From assembly GCA_051879315.1 (NCBI GenBank), contig JBJELW010000066.1, positions 1 to 64,000 of the forward strand: a DNA stretch of 64,000 nt, in the 5' to 3' direction. The translations under genes and the position numbers were made by a program. Below are positions 15,173 through 24,369 of this stretch, one piece after another (position 1 is the first letter of the stretch; every line of letters begins with the position of its first letter). The notes under the pieces were generated by a model that saw nothing but the letters and a program-made list of their open reading frames with translations, was not told the origin of the DNA and searched no databases. The stretch comes from Roseburia_C sp051879315. GTDB taxonomy: Bacteria; Bacillota; Clostridia; Lachnospirales; Lachnospiraceae.

Positions 15173-17260
15173 ATGGCGAAGTATCTTGTGATTGTGGAGT
15201 CTCCGGCAAAGGTTAAGACCATCAAGAAATTCTTGGGGAAAAATTATGAGGTTGTGGCCTCCAATGGTCATGTGAGGGATATGCCCAAAAGCCAGCTGGG
15301 CTTTGATGTGGAGCATGATTATGAACCGAAATATATTACGATTCGCGGAAAGGGAGAAATCCTGGCAAAACTTCGAAAGGAAGTAAAAAAGGCAGATAAG
15401 ATATATCTGGCAACCGACCCGGACCGTGAGGGAGAGGCAATTTCCTGGCATCTGTCCCAGGCCTTAAACCTTGCGGATAAGAAGGTATACCGGATCAGCT
15501 TTAATGAGATCACCCAGCATGCAGTGAAGGAATCTTTAAAGCAGGCCAGAGACATCGATATGGATCTGGTGGATGCCCAGCAGGCCAGACGTATGCTGGA
15601 TCGTATGGTGGGTTATCGGATTAGTCCGCTGTTGTGGAAGAAGGTGAAACGTGGACTGAGTGCAGGCCGCGTGCAATCCGTTGCACTGCGCATCATCTGT
15701 GACCGGGAGGATGAAATCAATGCATTCATCCCGGAGGAGTACTGGAGTCTGGATGCAAAGCTTGCAATTCCCGGAGAGAAGAACGCATTGACTGCAAAGT
15801 TCTACGGCATTGGAAAAGAAAAGACCGTGATTCATAGCAGGCAGGAGGTGGAGGAACTTTCCGAGGCAATCAAAAAAGAAAAGTTCTGTGTGTCCGAGGT
15901 GAAAAAGAGTGAGCGAACCAAAAGGGCACCATTGCCCTTTACCACCAGCACGCTGCAGCAGGAAGCTTCCAAACTGCTGAATTTTTCCACCCAGAAGACC
16001 ATGCGGCTGGCACAGCAGCTCTATGAAGGAATTGATGTCAAGGATATTGGTACCGTGGGTCTGATCACATATCTGAGAACGGATTCCGTCCGGATCTCTG
16101 AGGAGGCGGATCAGGCAGCAAGAACCTATATTGCAGGAGCTTATGGAGATGCCTATGTGGCACAGCAGGTGGCAGAAAAGAAAGAGGGAGCCAAGATTCA
16201 GGATGCCCACGAGGCAATCCGTCCCTCCGATGTCACCAGAACGCCGGCCAGGGTGAAGGAGTCTTTAAGCAGGGATCAGTTCCGTCTGTATCAGCTGATC
16301 TGGAACCGGTTCGTGGCCAGCCGTATGAATGGTGCCAAATATGAGACTACATCGGTAAAGATATCAGCAGGAAAATATGGATTTAGTGTATCAGCTTCCA
16401 AGCTGCTCTTTGATGGTTTCATGTCCGTATACACATCCGATGAGGTGGAAAAGGGACAGCAGAATGTTCTGCTGACTTCCATTGATACAGATACCAGGCT
16501 GACTTTGGAAGATGTTGAACAGAAACAGCATTTTACCCAGCCGCCTGCGCATTTTACCGAGGCATCGCTGGTTAAGACGTTGGAGGAGCTGGGCATCGGA
16601 AGACCCAGTACCTATGCGCCTACCATCACTACCATCCTGGCCAGAAGATATATTGTGAAGGAAAACAAGAATCTGTATGTGACAGAGCTGGGAGAAGCGG
16701 TAAATTCTATTATGAAGCAATCCTTCCCTACCATTGTGGATGAGCATTTCACTGCCAACATGGAATCCCTTCTGGACGGTGTGGCAGAGGGAAAAGTTCC
16801 CTGGAAGCAGGTGGTAAGCAACTTCTATCCGGATCTCAATGATGCAGTGGAAACGGCAGAAAAGGAATTGGAGAAAGTCCAGATCGCGGATGAGGTGACT
16901 GAGGTGATCTGTGAGAACTGTGGTCGGAACATGGTGATCAAATATGGCCCACATGGAAAGTTTTTGGCCTGCCCCGGATTTCCGGAGTGTCGAAACACGA
17001 AGCCGTATTTTGAAAAAATCGGTGTGGCCTGTCCGAAATGCGGGAAGGATATAGTGCTGAAAAAGACCCAGAAGGGACGGCGTTATTATGGCTGCGAAGC
17101 CAATCCGGAGTGTGATTTCATGTCATGGCCTAAGCCTGTGGAGAAGAAGTGCCCTTCCTGCGGAGGCTATATGGTGGAAAAGGGAAGCAAGCTCTGCTGT
17201 GCCAATGAACAATGTGGCTATGTGGAAGGAAAAAAGAATCAGACAGATGCGGAAGAGTAG
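15173..17260 (+). CDS. topA: DNA topoisomerase I
   Basis: A 695-residue type IA topoisomerase that relaxes negative supercoils. The TOPRIM domain begins LVIVESPAKVKTIKKFLG and contains ATDPDREGEAISWHL. The active-site Tyr lies in GLITYLRTDSVRIS near residue 297. Three C-terminal Cys4 zinc motifs are visible (CENCGRN...C, CPKCGKD...C and CPSCGG...C). Length is normal. AAGGAG precedes the ATG. It sits between dprA and codY, where B. subtilis has additional genes (trmFO, xerC, hslVU). Confidence 0.98.
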   Translation: MAKYLVIVESPAKVKTIKKFLGKNYEVVASNGHVRDMPKSQLGFDVEHDYEPKYITIRGKGEILAKLRKEVKKADKIYLATDPDREGEAISWHLSQALNLADKKVYRISFNEITQHAVKESLKQARDIDMDLVDAQQARRMLDRMVGYRISPLLWKKVKRGLSAGRVQSVALRIICDREDEINAFIPEEYWSLDAKLAIPGEKNALTAKFYGIGKEKTVIHSRQEVEELSEAIKKEKFCVSEVKKSERTKRAPLPFTTSTLQQEASKLLNFSTQKTMRLAQQLYEGIDVKDIGTVGLITYLRTDSVRISEEADQAARTYIAGAYGDAYVAQQVAEKKEGAKIQDAHEAIRPSDVTRTPARVKESLSRDQFRLYQLIWNRFVASRMNGAKYETTSVKISAGKYGFSVSASKLLFDGFMSVYTSDEVEKGQQNVLLTSIDTDTRLTLEDVEQKQHFTQPPAHFTEASLVKTLEELGIGRPSTYAPTITTILARRYIVKENKNLYVTELGEAVNSIMKQSFPTIVDEHFTANMESLLDGVAEGKVPWKQVVSNFYPDLNDAVETAEKELEKVQIADEVTEVICENCGRNMVIKYGPHGKFLACPGFPECRNTKPYFEKIGVACPKCGKDIVLKKTQKGRRYYGCEANPECDFMSWPKPVEKKCPSCGGYMVEKGSKLCCANEQCGYVEGKKNQTDAEE

Positions 17261-17279
17261 CGAAAAAGATAAGAATTGC

Positions 17280-17308
17280 TTGAATTATCTGATAAAATGT
17301 GATATACT
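17280..17308 (+). promoter_or_regulatory. SigA-type promoter of codY
   Basis: TTGAAT (17280-17285), a 17-bp spacer and TATACT (17303-17308), ending 40 bp before the codY ATG. No good match to the 15-bp CodY box was seen in the leader. Confidence 0.65.
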
Positions 17309-17348
17309 ACCAAAGAATTTTAACTTTAATGGTTAAGGGAGAGGCAGA

Positions 17349-18122
17349 ATGAGTGTCCAGTTGTTGGATAAAACAAGAAAAATCAATAAGTTACTGCACA
17401 ATAATAATTCGTCCAAGGTGGTATTCAACGATATCTGCGATGTTTTGACGGATATACTGGATTCCAACATTCTTGTGATCAGTAAAAAAGGAAAAGTGCT
17501 GGGCAGAAGCCGGAGCAAGGGCACTGCGGAGCTTCATGAGTTGATTACGGATCAGGTGGGCGGCTTCGTTGATCCCATGTTGAATGAACGGCTGTTGGGG
17601 ATCTTATCCACCAAGGAAAATGTTAATCTGGAAACCTTGGGATTTATGGAAGATATCGGACAGTACAGCGCAATCATTACTCCCATTGATATAGCCGGTG
17701 AACGTCTGGGAACGCTTTTTGTATATCGTGTTGAGCGGCAGTACGATATTGACGATATTATTCTGTGTGAGTATGGGACCACGGTAGTGGGCCTGGAGAT
17801 GATGCGCTCGGTGAACGAGGAGAGCGCAGAAGAGATGCGTAAGGTTCAGATCGTACGGTCAGCCATCAGCACGTTGTCTTTTTCCGAGTTGGAAGCCATC
17901 ACCCACATATTTGATGAGTTGAACGGCAAGGAGGGAATTCTGGTGGCCAGCAAGATTGCGGACCGGGTAGGAATTACCAGATCCGTGATTGTCAATGCAC
18001 TGCGCAAATTTGAGAGTGCAGGTGTGATAGAGTCCCGTTCCTCCGGGATGAAGGGAACCTACATCAAAGTGGTAAACGATGTGGTGTTTGATGAATTGGA
18101 AAAGATTAAGAAAAATGCATAA
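17349..18122 (+). CDS. codY: GTP-sensing transcriptional repressor CodY
   Basis: A 257-residue global regulator that senses GTP and branched-chain amino acids and represses stationary-phase genes. The N-terminal GAF-type domain begins LLDKTRKINKLL and includes LGRSRSKGTAEL. The C-terminal winged helix holds ASKIADRVGITRSVIVNALR followed by KFESAGVIESRSSGMKGTYI, which is diagnostic. GGGAGAGG precedes the ATG. A terminator follows at 18155. It sits directly before the fla/che cluster; in B. subtilis CodY represses fla/che, so control of the neighbour is plausible though not shown here. Confidence 0.97.
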   Translation: MSVQLLDKTRKINKLLHNNNSSKVVFNDICDVLTDILDSNILVISKKGKVLGRSRSKGTAELHELITDQVGGFVDPMLNERLLGILSTKENVNLETLGFMEDIGQYSAIITPIDIAGERLGTLFVYRVERQYDIDDIILCEYGTTVVGLEMMRSVNEESAEEMRKVQIVRSAISTLSFSELEAITHIFDELNGKEGILVASKIADRVGITRSVIVNALRKFESAGVIESRSSGMKGTYIKVVNDVVFDELEKIKKNA

Positions 18123-18154
18123 TGGACTTTATACATGGAATGTATCAGGTTGTT

Positions 18155-18190
18155 AAAGGGATTTATGGGAAACTGTAAATCTCTTTTTGT
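18155..18190 (+). terminator. Terminator after codY
   Basis: AGGGATTTA pairs with TAAATCTCT (one G-U) around a 10-nt loop, followed by TTTTGTTTTG. It separates codY from the fla/che promoter. Confidence 0.75.
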
Positions 18191-18275
18191 TTTGTTCAGC
18201 CGCTTTGCCGGCAGGAATATTTTGCCAAAAATCGGCTATTTTGTATTTTCTTTTACAAAAAGGTACAAGATATCG

Positions 18276-18313
18276 TAAAAAATGCTTGTGTTTTTTTCGA
18301 TATTATTTATAAT
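18276..18313 (+). promoter_or_regulatory. Candidate fla/che promoter region
   Basis: Two overlapping signals lie 28-65 bp before flgB. A SigA-type pair is TTGTGT (18286-18291), a 16-bp spacer and TATAAT (18308-18313). A SigD-like pair is TAAA (18276-18279) with TCGATAT at 18297-18303, 17 bp apart, slightly longer than the usual 15. This mirrors the dual fla/che promoters of B. subtilis. The SigD element is the weaker call. Confidence 0.5.
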
Positions 18314-18340
18314 AAAATAAGATATTCTAGGAGGTGGACT

Positions 18341-18730
18341 ATGATCAGTTCAAGCGCATTTGACTATGTGAATGTATTGGACAAGGCGGCAGATGCCAGC
18401 TGGCAGCGGGAACAGACCATTGCCAATAACATTGCCAATGTGGATACGCCGGGCTACAAAAGACAGGACGTGGATTTTGAAAGCGTGCTGAAGAGCGAGC
18501 TGGGGCAATCTAAGTACACATCTTTGGATGAGAAGGTGTCCACGATACATATGGATCATCTGAAAGCCACTGTACGCACGGAATATGCCGGATTTTCTTA
18601 TCGTTCCGATGGAAATAATGTGGATATTGATACAGAGAACGTGGAACTGGCATCAGAGACATTGCGATATTTAGGATTGACAGACAGTATCAACCAGGAG
18701 TTCGCCCGGTTGAAGTCTGTGATGAAATAG
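18341..18730 (+). CDS. flgB: Flagellar basal-body rod protein FlgB
   Basis: A 129-residue proximal rod subunit exported by the flagellar type III system. The conserved N-terminal rod motif is NNIANVDTPGYKRQDVDFES. The C-terminal helix is VELASETLRYLGLTDSINQE. It is the first gene of the fla/che cluster, with AGGAGG before the ATG. flgC follows after 25 bp. Length fits the family (about 130). Confidence 0.96.
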   Translation: MISSSAFDYVNVLDKAADASWQREQTIANNIANVDTPGYKRQDVDFESVLKSELGQSKYTSLDEKVSTIHMDHLKATVRTEYAGFSYRSDGNNVDIDTENVELASETLRYLGLTDSINQEFARLKSVMK

Positions 18731-18755
18731 TGCATTTTGGTAAGGAGGAGAGATT

Positions 18756-19199
18756 ATGGGGTTATTTCAGTCGTTTGATATCAGCGCGTCCGGCATGACA
18801 GCGCAGCGGTTCCGCACCGATGTCATTGCGGAAAATGTAGCCAATGTCAATACAACCCGTACCGAGGACGGGACGCCTTACCGCCGGAAGATTGTCACAT
18901 TTGAGGAAAAGGAGACTTCACCTTTCAGCCAGGTGCTTCACAGGACCAGACAGGGTGCAGTGGGAAACGGCGTGAAGGTGGCAAAAGTCACAGAGGATTA
19001 TGAAACAGATTTTATCATGGAGTATGATCCTTCCAATCCGGATGCGGATGAGAATGGTTATGTGTCATACCCGAATGTAAATATTGTAACGGAGATGACG
19101 AATCTGATTGATGCCAGCCGTTCCTATGAGGCAAATGTAACGGCGTTTGACGCCAGCAAGCAGATCGCACAGGCCGGACTTCAGATCGGCAAGTCATAA
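18756..19199 (+). CDS. flgC: Flagellar basal-body rod protein FlgC
   Basis: A 147-residue proximal rod subunit. The N-terminus FQSFDISASGMTAQRFRTDV with AENVANVNTTRTEDGTPYRR and the C-terminus EMTNLIDASRSYEANVTAFD are the FlgC signatures. It polymerises with FlgB above the MS ring. AAGGAGGAG precedes the ATG. fliE follows after 37 bp, giving the standard flgB-flgC-fliE order. Confidence 0.97.
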   Translation: MGLFQSFDISASGMTAQRFRTDVIAENVANVNTTRTEDGTPYRRKIVTFEEKETSPFSQVLHRTRQGAVGNGVKVAKVTEDYETDFIMEYDPSNPDADENGYVSYPNVNIVTEMTNLIDASRSYEANVTAFDASKQIAQAGLQIGKS

Positions 19200-19236
19200 C
19201 TTTTGACAACAACAGATAAGAGATGAGGATAAACAG

Positions 19237-19548
19237 ATGGATATTTCAGCATTAACAGGGGTCTCAACAGATTTTTGGGGAAACAGTACCGCAAAGGGTT
19301 CCACCGATAAAACATCAGAGACCAGCTTTGATAATATTTTAAATGCAGCCATGAATATGATTCAGGAGACCAATGCCTATGAGAATGCGGCAGAGTCTGC
19401 AGAAATTCAGTTTGCACTGGGGGAATCTGTCAATACACATGATTTGCAGGTCGCCCAGGAAAAGGCAAATATTGCACTGCAGTTTACGGTTTCCGTACGG
19501 GATGGTGTGCTGGAAGCTTATAATACCATTATGAATATGCAGATTTAA
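19237..19548 (+). CDS. fliE: Flagellar hook-basal body protein FliE
   Basis: A 103-residue protein that links the MS ring to the rod. The C-terminal FliE core (LGESVNTHDLQVAQEKANIA followed by LQFTVSVRDGVLEAYNTIMN) is clear. The N-terminal third is Ser/Thr-rich and variable, as usual. An AGATGAGGA-type site precedes the ATG. fliF follows 25 bp downstream. Confidence 0.95.
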   Translation: MDISALTGVSTDFWGNSTAKGSTDKTSETSFDNILNAAMNMIQETNAYENAAESAEIQFALGESVNTHDLQVAQEKANIALQFTVSVRDGVLEAYNTIMNMQI

Positions 19549-19573
19549 CAGTTGGACAGGTAAGGTGTAAAAA

Positions 19574-21184
19574 ATGCCGGAGAAAGTTCAGGAGATATTA
19601 AAAAAAATCAAAGAATGGTGGAAAAAATTTAATTCCAGACAGAAGATGTTATTGATCAGTATAACGGCGGTAATTCTTCTGGCTCTGGGCATTCTCGCCT
19701 TTGTGATGTCCAGACCGGATATGAAGCTTCTGGTTACCTGTGCGGATTATTCTGAGGCGGCTACGGTGCAGTCTCTCTTAACTGCGGAGGGTTATGTGTT
19801 TGATGTGTCTGATGACGGACTTACCTTTAAGGTACAGAAAAAGGATCTGGCTGAAGCCAGCATTCTTATTGGATCTAATGATATTCAGACGTCCGGGTTT
19901 ACCTTTGAGGATGCGCTGGACCGAAGCTTCAGCACCACGGAGACGGACATGACCCGGAAATATCAGGTTTATCTGGAAACAAGATTTGCGGAAGTGTTAT
20001 CCGGTATGGATAATGTGGAAAGTGCGGAAGTTACACTGAATATGCCGGAGGATGATGGAACGTTGATCAGCAGCAACCAGGAAACCTATGCTGCTGTCAA
20101 GCTTACTTTGGATGGTCCTATGTCTGAGGATCAGGCTGCCGCTATTGCCAGATTTGTGGCTACCCAGCTGGGTAATAATTCCACGGATTCTGTTACCATC
20201 ATGGATTCCAACGCAAACCTTCTGTTTTCCGGAGGGGAGGACAGTACGGTGGCAGGAACTGCCAGCTCCCAGCTGTCTTATCAGTCGAAACGTGAAAATG
20301 CCATGAAAAGTGCGGTGACGGAAGTGATCAGCGGAACCGGACTTTATGATAATGTCAGTGTGGCGGTGAATCTGAGCCTGGACTTCAATCAGGTGACCTC
20401 CACAGAAACCAATTATTCTGCTCAGGAGGGCCGGGAAGAGGGCCTGATTTCTGAGGAAAGCCGGTATTCGGAGGAGAATTCCTCCGGCGGAGGCGGCGTC
20501 CCCGGAACAGACAGCAATGATGGGGATGATACCACCTATGTGATAGAAGATGACAATTCGGCGGAATCTACTATTACGGATGAGACAATCACTCACGCCC
20601 TGGATCGGAAAGATACCACCACTATTGAGTCGGTGGGAGATATCAAAGCGGATGAGTCCTCCATTGCGGTGGTAGTAACCCGCAATGTTTATTATGATGA
20701 GGATACTTTAACCGCCAGCGGTGCGTTGGACGATATGACCTGGGATGAATATGTGGCGGCCAACAATGACCGGGTGCAGACCACAGTGGACGACAGTATG
20801 CTTCAGATGGTGGCGGATGCCACAGGAATCCCAACCAGTAATATTTCCATTGTGGCATACGATATTCCCATGTTTACGGAAAGTGTGGGAAGCAACAGAA
20901 ACTGGCAGAATTATCTGCAGATTATATTGGCAGTGCTGATTCTGGTGCTGCTGGGTTATGTGGTATTCCGCAGTACCAGAAAAGAGGAGAGCGAAGAGGT
21001 GGAACCCGAGCTTTCAGTGGAATCTTTGCTGGAGACTACCAAGGTGGCCGAGAAGGAAGAACTGGAAGATATCGGATATCAGGAGAAGTCTGAAACAAGA
21101 GTACAGATTGAGAAGTTTGTGGATGAGAATCCCGAAGCGGTGGCTGCATTGCTTCGCAATTGGCTGAATGAGGAGTGGAATTAA
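19574..21184 (+). CDS. fliF: Flagellar MS-ring protein FliF
   Basis: A 536-residue membrane protein that forms the MS ring housing the export gate. One membrane segment near residues 25-47 (LLISITAVILLALGILAFVM) and a second near 450-470 (LQIILAVLILVLLGYVVF) frame the periplasmic-side ring-building domains (for example SRPDMKLLVTCADYSEAATV, and KYQVYLETRFAEVLSGMDNV). The C-terminus VDENPEAVAALLRNWLNEEW is the FliG-binding peptide. The segment SGGGGVPGTDSNDGDD near 310-325 is the usual disordered loop. fliG begins on the last base of its stop. Confidence 0.97.
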   Translation: MPEKVQEILKKIKEWWKKFNSRQKMLLISITAVILLALGILAFVMSRPDMKLLVTCADYSEAATVQSLLTAEGYVFDVSDDGLTFKVQKKDLAEASILIGSNDIQTSGFTFEDALDRSFSTTETDMTRKYQVYLETRFAEVLSGMDNVESAEVTLNMPEDDGTLISSNQETYAAVKLTLDGPMSEDQAAAIARFVATQLGNNSTDSVTIMDSNANLLFSGGEDSTVAGTASSQLSYQSKRENAMKSAVTEVISGTGLYDNVSVAVNLSLDFNQVTSTETNYSAQEGREEGLISEESRYSEENSSGGGGVPGTDSNDGDDTTYVIEDDNSAESTITDETITHALDRKDTTTIESVGDIKADESSIAVVVTRNVYYDEDTLTASGALDDMTWDEYVAANNDRVQTTVDDSMLQMVADATGIPTSNISIVAYDIPMFTESVGSNRNWQNYLQIILAVLILVLLGYVVFRSTRKEESEEVEPELSVESLLETTKVAEKEELEDIGYQEKSETRVQIEKFVDENPEAVAALLRNWLNEEWN

Positions 21185-22194
21185 TGCAGGTTACGGAGGA
21201 ATATAACGGAATTCAAAAGGCGGCAATTTTATTGATTGCCCTGGGACCGGAGAAATCAGCGAGCATTTTTAAACATTTAAAAGAGGATGAAATCGAGGAA
21301 CTGACCCTGGAGATTGCAAATACCAGAAGTGTGTCTCCCCAGACGAAAGAGGATGTGCTGGAAGAGTTTTATCAGGTGTGTCTGGCTCAGCAGTATATTG
21401 CAGAGGGTGGTATCGGATATGCTAAGGAACTGTTGGATAAGGCACTGGGTAGTGACAAAGCTCAGGAAGTGATTACAAAGCTCACTGCCTCTTTGCAGGT
21501 GCGGCCGTTCGAGTTTGTGCGAAAGACAGATCCGTCTCAGGTGCTGAACTTTATTCAGGATGAGCATCCTCAGACCATTGCCATGATCCTGTCCTATTTG
21601 TCTTCCAGTCAGTCAGCTATGATTTTGGGAGCACTTCCTGCGGAGAAACAGGCGGATGTAGCAAAGCGTATCGCAAAGATGGATCGGACCTCTCCGGACG
21701 TGATCAAAGAGGTGGAACGGGTGCTGGAGCGGAAATTGTCTTCCCTTGTCAATCAGGATTACACCATCGTGGGTGGTGTGGATGCCATTGTGAATATTTT
21801 GAACACGGTAGACCGTGGAACAGAGAAACATATTATGGAGTCTTTGGAAATCGAAGAGCCGGAGCTGGCAGACGAGATCCGCAAAAAGATGTTCGTATTC
21901 GAGGATATCTTATTGCTGGATGACCGTGCAATCCAGAGAGTTCTTCGCGATGTGGATAATAACGATCTGGGCATCGCATTAAAGGGTGCAAATGAGGAGG
22001 TTCAGAATGCGATCTTTAAGAACCTTTCCAAACGTCTGGCTGCCATGATCAAAGAGGATATGGAATTTATGGGTCCGGTTCGTATGAAGGATGTTGAGGA
22101 GGCTCAGCAGAAGATTGTGGGCGTGATCCGTAAGTTGGAAGAGTCAGCGGAGATCGTGATTTCCCGAGGCGGAGGTGACGAGATCATTGTCTAA
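21184..22194 (+). CDS. fliG: Flagellar motor switch protein FliG
   Basis: A 336-residue rotor protein that transmits torque from MotA. FliG core features are GIQKAAILLIALGPEKSASI at the N-terminus, EHPQTIAMILSYLSSSQSAM (the EHPQTIA motif of the middle domain) and the charged C-terminal helix MFVFEDILLLDDRAIQRVLR. ATG 21184 is chosen over the in-frame GTG 21175 because GAGGAG lies 8 bp before it and the frame then starts at the normal position. It overlaps the fliF stop by one base. Confidence 0.97.
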   Translation: MQVTEEYNGIQKAAILLIALGPEKSASIFKHLKEDEIEELTLEIANTRSVSPQTKEDVLEEFYQVCLAQQYIAEGGIGYAKELLDKALGSDKAQEVITKLTASLQVRPFEFVRKTDPSQVLNFIQDEHPQTIAMILSYLSSSQSAMILGALPAEKQADVAKRIAKMDRTSPDVIKEVERVLERKLSSLVNQDYTIVGGVDAIVNILNTVDRGTEKHIMESLEIEEPELADEIRKKMFVFEDILLLDDRAIQRVLRDVDNNDLGIALKGANEEVQNAIFKNLSKRLAAMIKEDMEFMGPVRMKDVEEAQQKIVGVIRKLEESAEIVISRGGGDEIIV

Positions 22195-22990
22195 TCTTTT
22201 TAAGCCTCGTTACATAACAAATTACAATGAAGACGCCAGGGTGATTAATTCCAATGAACTAGTGTTGCGCAAAATTGAGGAGCAGGCAAAGGTACTGCTT
22301 CCACCGGATATTTCTCCTGAGGAAACACCTGAGGATTTTTCAGGGGATGGTTTTACCGCGGGTATTGCAGCGGAAAGAGTGGAAGAGATCGATTACGTGG
22401 CTGTGGCTAAGGAAGAGGCGGATGCCATCCTGGCAGAGGCTAACCGGCAGGCAGCTCAACTGGTGGAAGATGCCACGGCACAGGCCGGACAGATTCGGGA
22501 ACAGGCCAGAGAAGAAGGCTTACAGCAGGGCTATGCCCAGGGAAAAGAACAGGCTGAACAGGAGTGTGAAGAGAGACAGCGCCAGTTGGAGGAAAAGGAG
22601 CAGGCTCTGTCAGATTCCTATCTCAGGCAGCAAAAAGAGTTGGAACCCAAACTGGTGGATGTTATTACCCACGTGGTGGAACATGTGTTTAAAATCCACT
22701 TTTCCGATAAACGGGAGCTGCTTCTGTATCTGGTGAATCAGACATTAAGTTCCGTAGATGGTGCCAGAAGCTTTACCATCCGGGCGGACAGGGAACGGAC
22801 AGATTATCTGGAAGCTCACAGGGAGGAACTGTTGTCCTGTGTGGGGCAGAATGTGCAGTTGGATATTGTGCTGGATCATTCACTGTCCCAGGGGCAGTGC
22901 GTGATTGAGACGGATACAGGAGTGTTTGAATGTGGAGCAGATACACAGATTGAAAATCTCATGAAAGACATACGGGCTTTAAGCATGTGA
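22187..22990 (+). CDS. fliH: Flagellar assembly protein FliH
   Basis: A 267-residue regulator of the export ATPase FliI. Most of the N-terminal half is charged coiled-coil (repeated Glu/Gln/Ala from about 75 to 150), and the C-terminal V-type ATPase E-subunit-like domain includes LVDVITHVVEHVFKIHFSDK and the end part VQLDIVLDHSLSQGQCVIET. TTG 22187 (giving SNLFKPRYI) is favoured because GGAGG lies 11 bp ahead. GTG 22175, in frame, is the alternative. It overlaps the fliG end by 8 bp and fliI follows after 9 bp. Confidence 0.9.
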   Translation: MSNLFKPRYITNYNEDARVINSNELVLRKIEEQAKVLLPPDISPEETPEDFSGDGFTAGIAAERVEEIDYVAVAKEEADAILAEANRQAAQLVEDATAQAGQIREQAREEGLQQGYAQGKEQAEQECEERQRQLEEKEQALSDSYLRQQKELEPKLVDVITHVVEHVFKIHFSDKRELLLYLVNQTLSSVDGARSFTIRADRERTDYLEAHREELLSCVGQNVQLDIVLDHSLSQGQCVIETDTGVFECGADTQIENLMKDIRALSM

Positions 22991-22999
22991 GGGTAAGAC

Positions 23000-24313
23000 G
23001 TGACAGTTGATTTAGAAAAGTACGAGGAATTAGCGGGAAAAAAGTATTTTACCTGCCTGGGAAAAGTGGTGAAGGTGGTGGGCCTGACCATTGAATCCAT
23101 TGGCCCGGAGGCGAAACTTAATGATTTGTGCAGAATATATTTAACCCAGAAGCGTGAAGAGTATGTGATGGCTGAGGTGGTTGGCTTTAAGGATAACCGT
23201 CTTTTACTGATGCCTTACGACAGCGTGGAGGGGCTTGGAGTTGGATGTATCGTAGAGAATACGAAACATCCACTGTCTGTTTTGGTGGGGGATGAAGTGC
23301 TGGGACATACGTTGGACGGAATCGGAAGACCCACCGACACGGATATCATTTCCACCACCGGGGAATATCCTGTGGAGGCGGCACCGCCGGATCCTATGAA
23401 ACGTGAGATCATTCATGAGGTGCTGCCTCTGGGCGTGAAGGCTGTGGATGGCTTGATCACTGTGGGAAAGGGACAGAGAATTGGCGTGTTTGCCGGATCC
23501 GGCGTGGGAAAGAGTACCCTGCTGGGTATGTTCGCCAGAAACACAAAGGCGGATATCAATGTGATTGCACTGATCGGAGAGCGCGGCCGTGAGGTGCGGG
23601 AGTTTATTGAACGGGACTTGGGCCCTGAGGGAATGAAACGTTCGGTGGTGGTGGTGGCCACTTCCGATAAACCGGCGCTGATCCGAAATAAGGCGGCAAA
23701 AACAGCTACAGCTATAGCGGAGTATTTCCGGGATCAGGGAAAAGATGTACTTCTGATGATGGATTCTCTGACCCGTTTTTCCATGGCACAGCGGGAGATT
23801 GGACTGGCTACGGGAGAACCGCCGGTAACCCGCGGGTATCCGCCCAGTGTCTACTCGGAGATGCCGAAACTGCTGGAACGGGCAGGTATGTCTGATAAAG
23901 GTTCCATTACGGGATTGTACACGGTGCTGGTGGATGGTGATGATATGAATGAGCCCATCACGGACACGGCCAGAAGCATTTTGGATGGTCACATTATGTT
24001 GTCGCGGAAACTGGGCCATAAGAATCATTATCCGGCCATCGATGTGTTACAGAGTATTTCCCGTGTTATGAGTTCTATTGCCACGTCGGAACACAAGAAG
24101 ATGGCAGGCAAACTGCGAAACGTGCTGGCAACCTATCAGGAAGCGGAGGATCTGATCAATATCGGAGCATACAAAAACGGTTCCAATAAAGAAATTGATT
24201 ACGCCATCGCTAAAATCGATGAGGTGAATCAGTTCCTGTGTCAGAGGACAGATGAGAAATACTCGTTTGATGAGGAAATTTCGCTGCTGTCAGGGATTTT
24301 TGCTGAAGGATAG
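23000..24313 (+). CDS. fliI: Flagellum-specific ATP synthase FliI
   Basis: A 437-residue hexameric ATPase that powers unfolding and delivery of flagellar export substrates. It has Walker A GSGVGKST (within GVFAGSGVGKSTLLGMFA), LIGERGREVREFIERDLG, Walker B region DVLLMMDSLTRFSMAQREIG, and GEPPVTRGYPPSVY. The start is GTG 23000, with GAGGGTAAG as ribosome site. Length matches the family. fliJ follows 56 bp downstream. Confidence 0.97.
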   Translation: MTVDLEKYEELAGKKYFTCLGKVVKVVGLTIESIGPEAKLNDLCRIYLTQKREEYVMAEVVGFKDNRLLLMPYDSVEGLGVGCIVENTKHPLSVLVGDEVLGHTLDGIGRPTDTDIISTTGEYPVEAAPPDPMKREIIHEVLPLGVKAVDGLITVGKGQRIGVFAGSGVGKSTLLGMFARNTKADINVIALIGERGREVREFIERDLGPEGMKRSVVVVATSDKPALIRNKAAKTATAIAEYFRDQGKDVLLMMDSLTRFSMAQREIGLATGEPPVTRGYPPSVYSEMPKLLERAGMSDKGSITGLYTVLVDGDDMNEPITDTARSILDGHIMLSRKLGHKNHYPAIDVLQSISRVMSSIATSEHKKMAGKLRNVLATYQEAEDLINIGAYKNGSNKEIDYAIAKIDEVNQFLCQRTDEKYSFDEEISLLSGIFAEG

Positions 24314-24369
24314 TGGCGGAGTTTTCAGACGGAATCCGGAATGGACCCAACAGAAAAGGCAGGTAGAGC

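Noticed and set aside
17309..17348. CodY autoregulatory box in the codY leader (AATTTTAACTTTAATGG)
   Set aside because: Too many mismatches to the AATTTTCWGAAAATT consensus to call.
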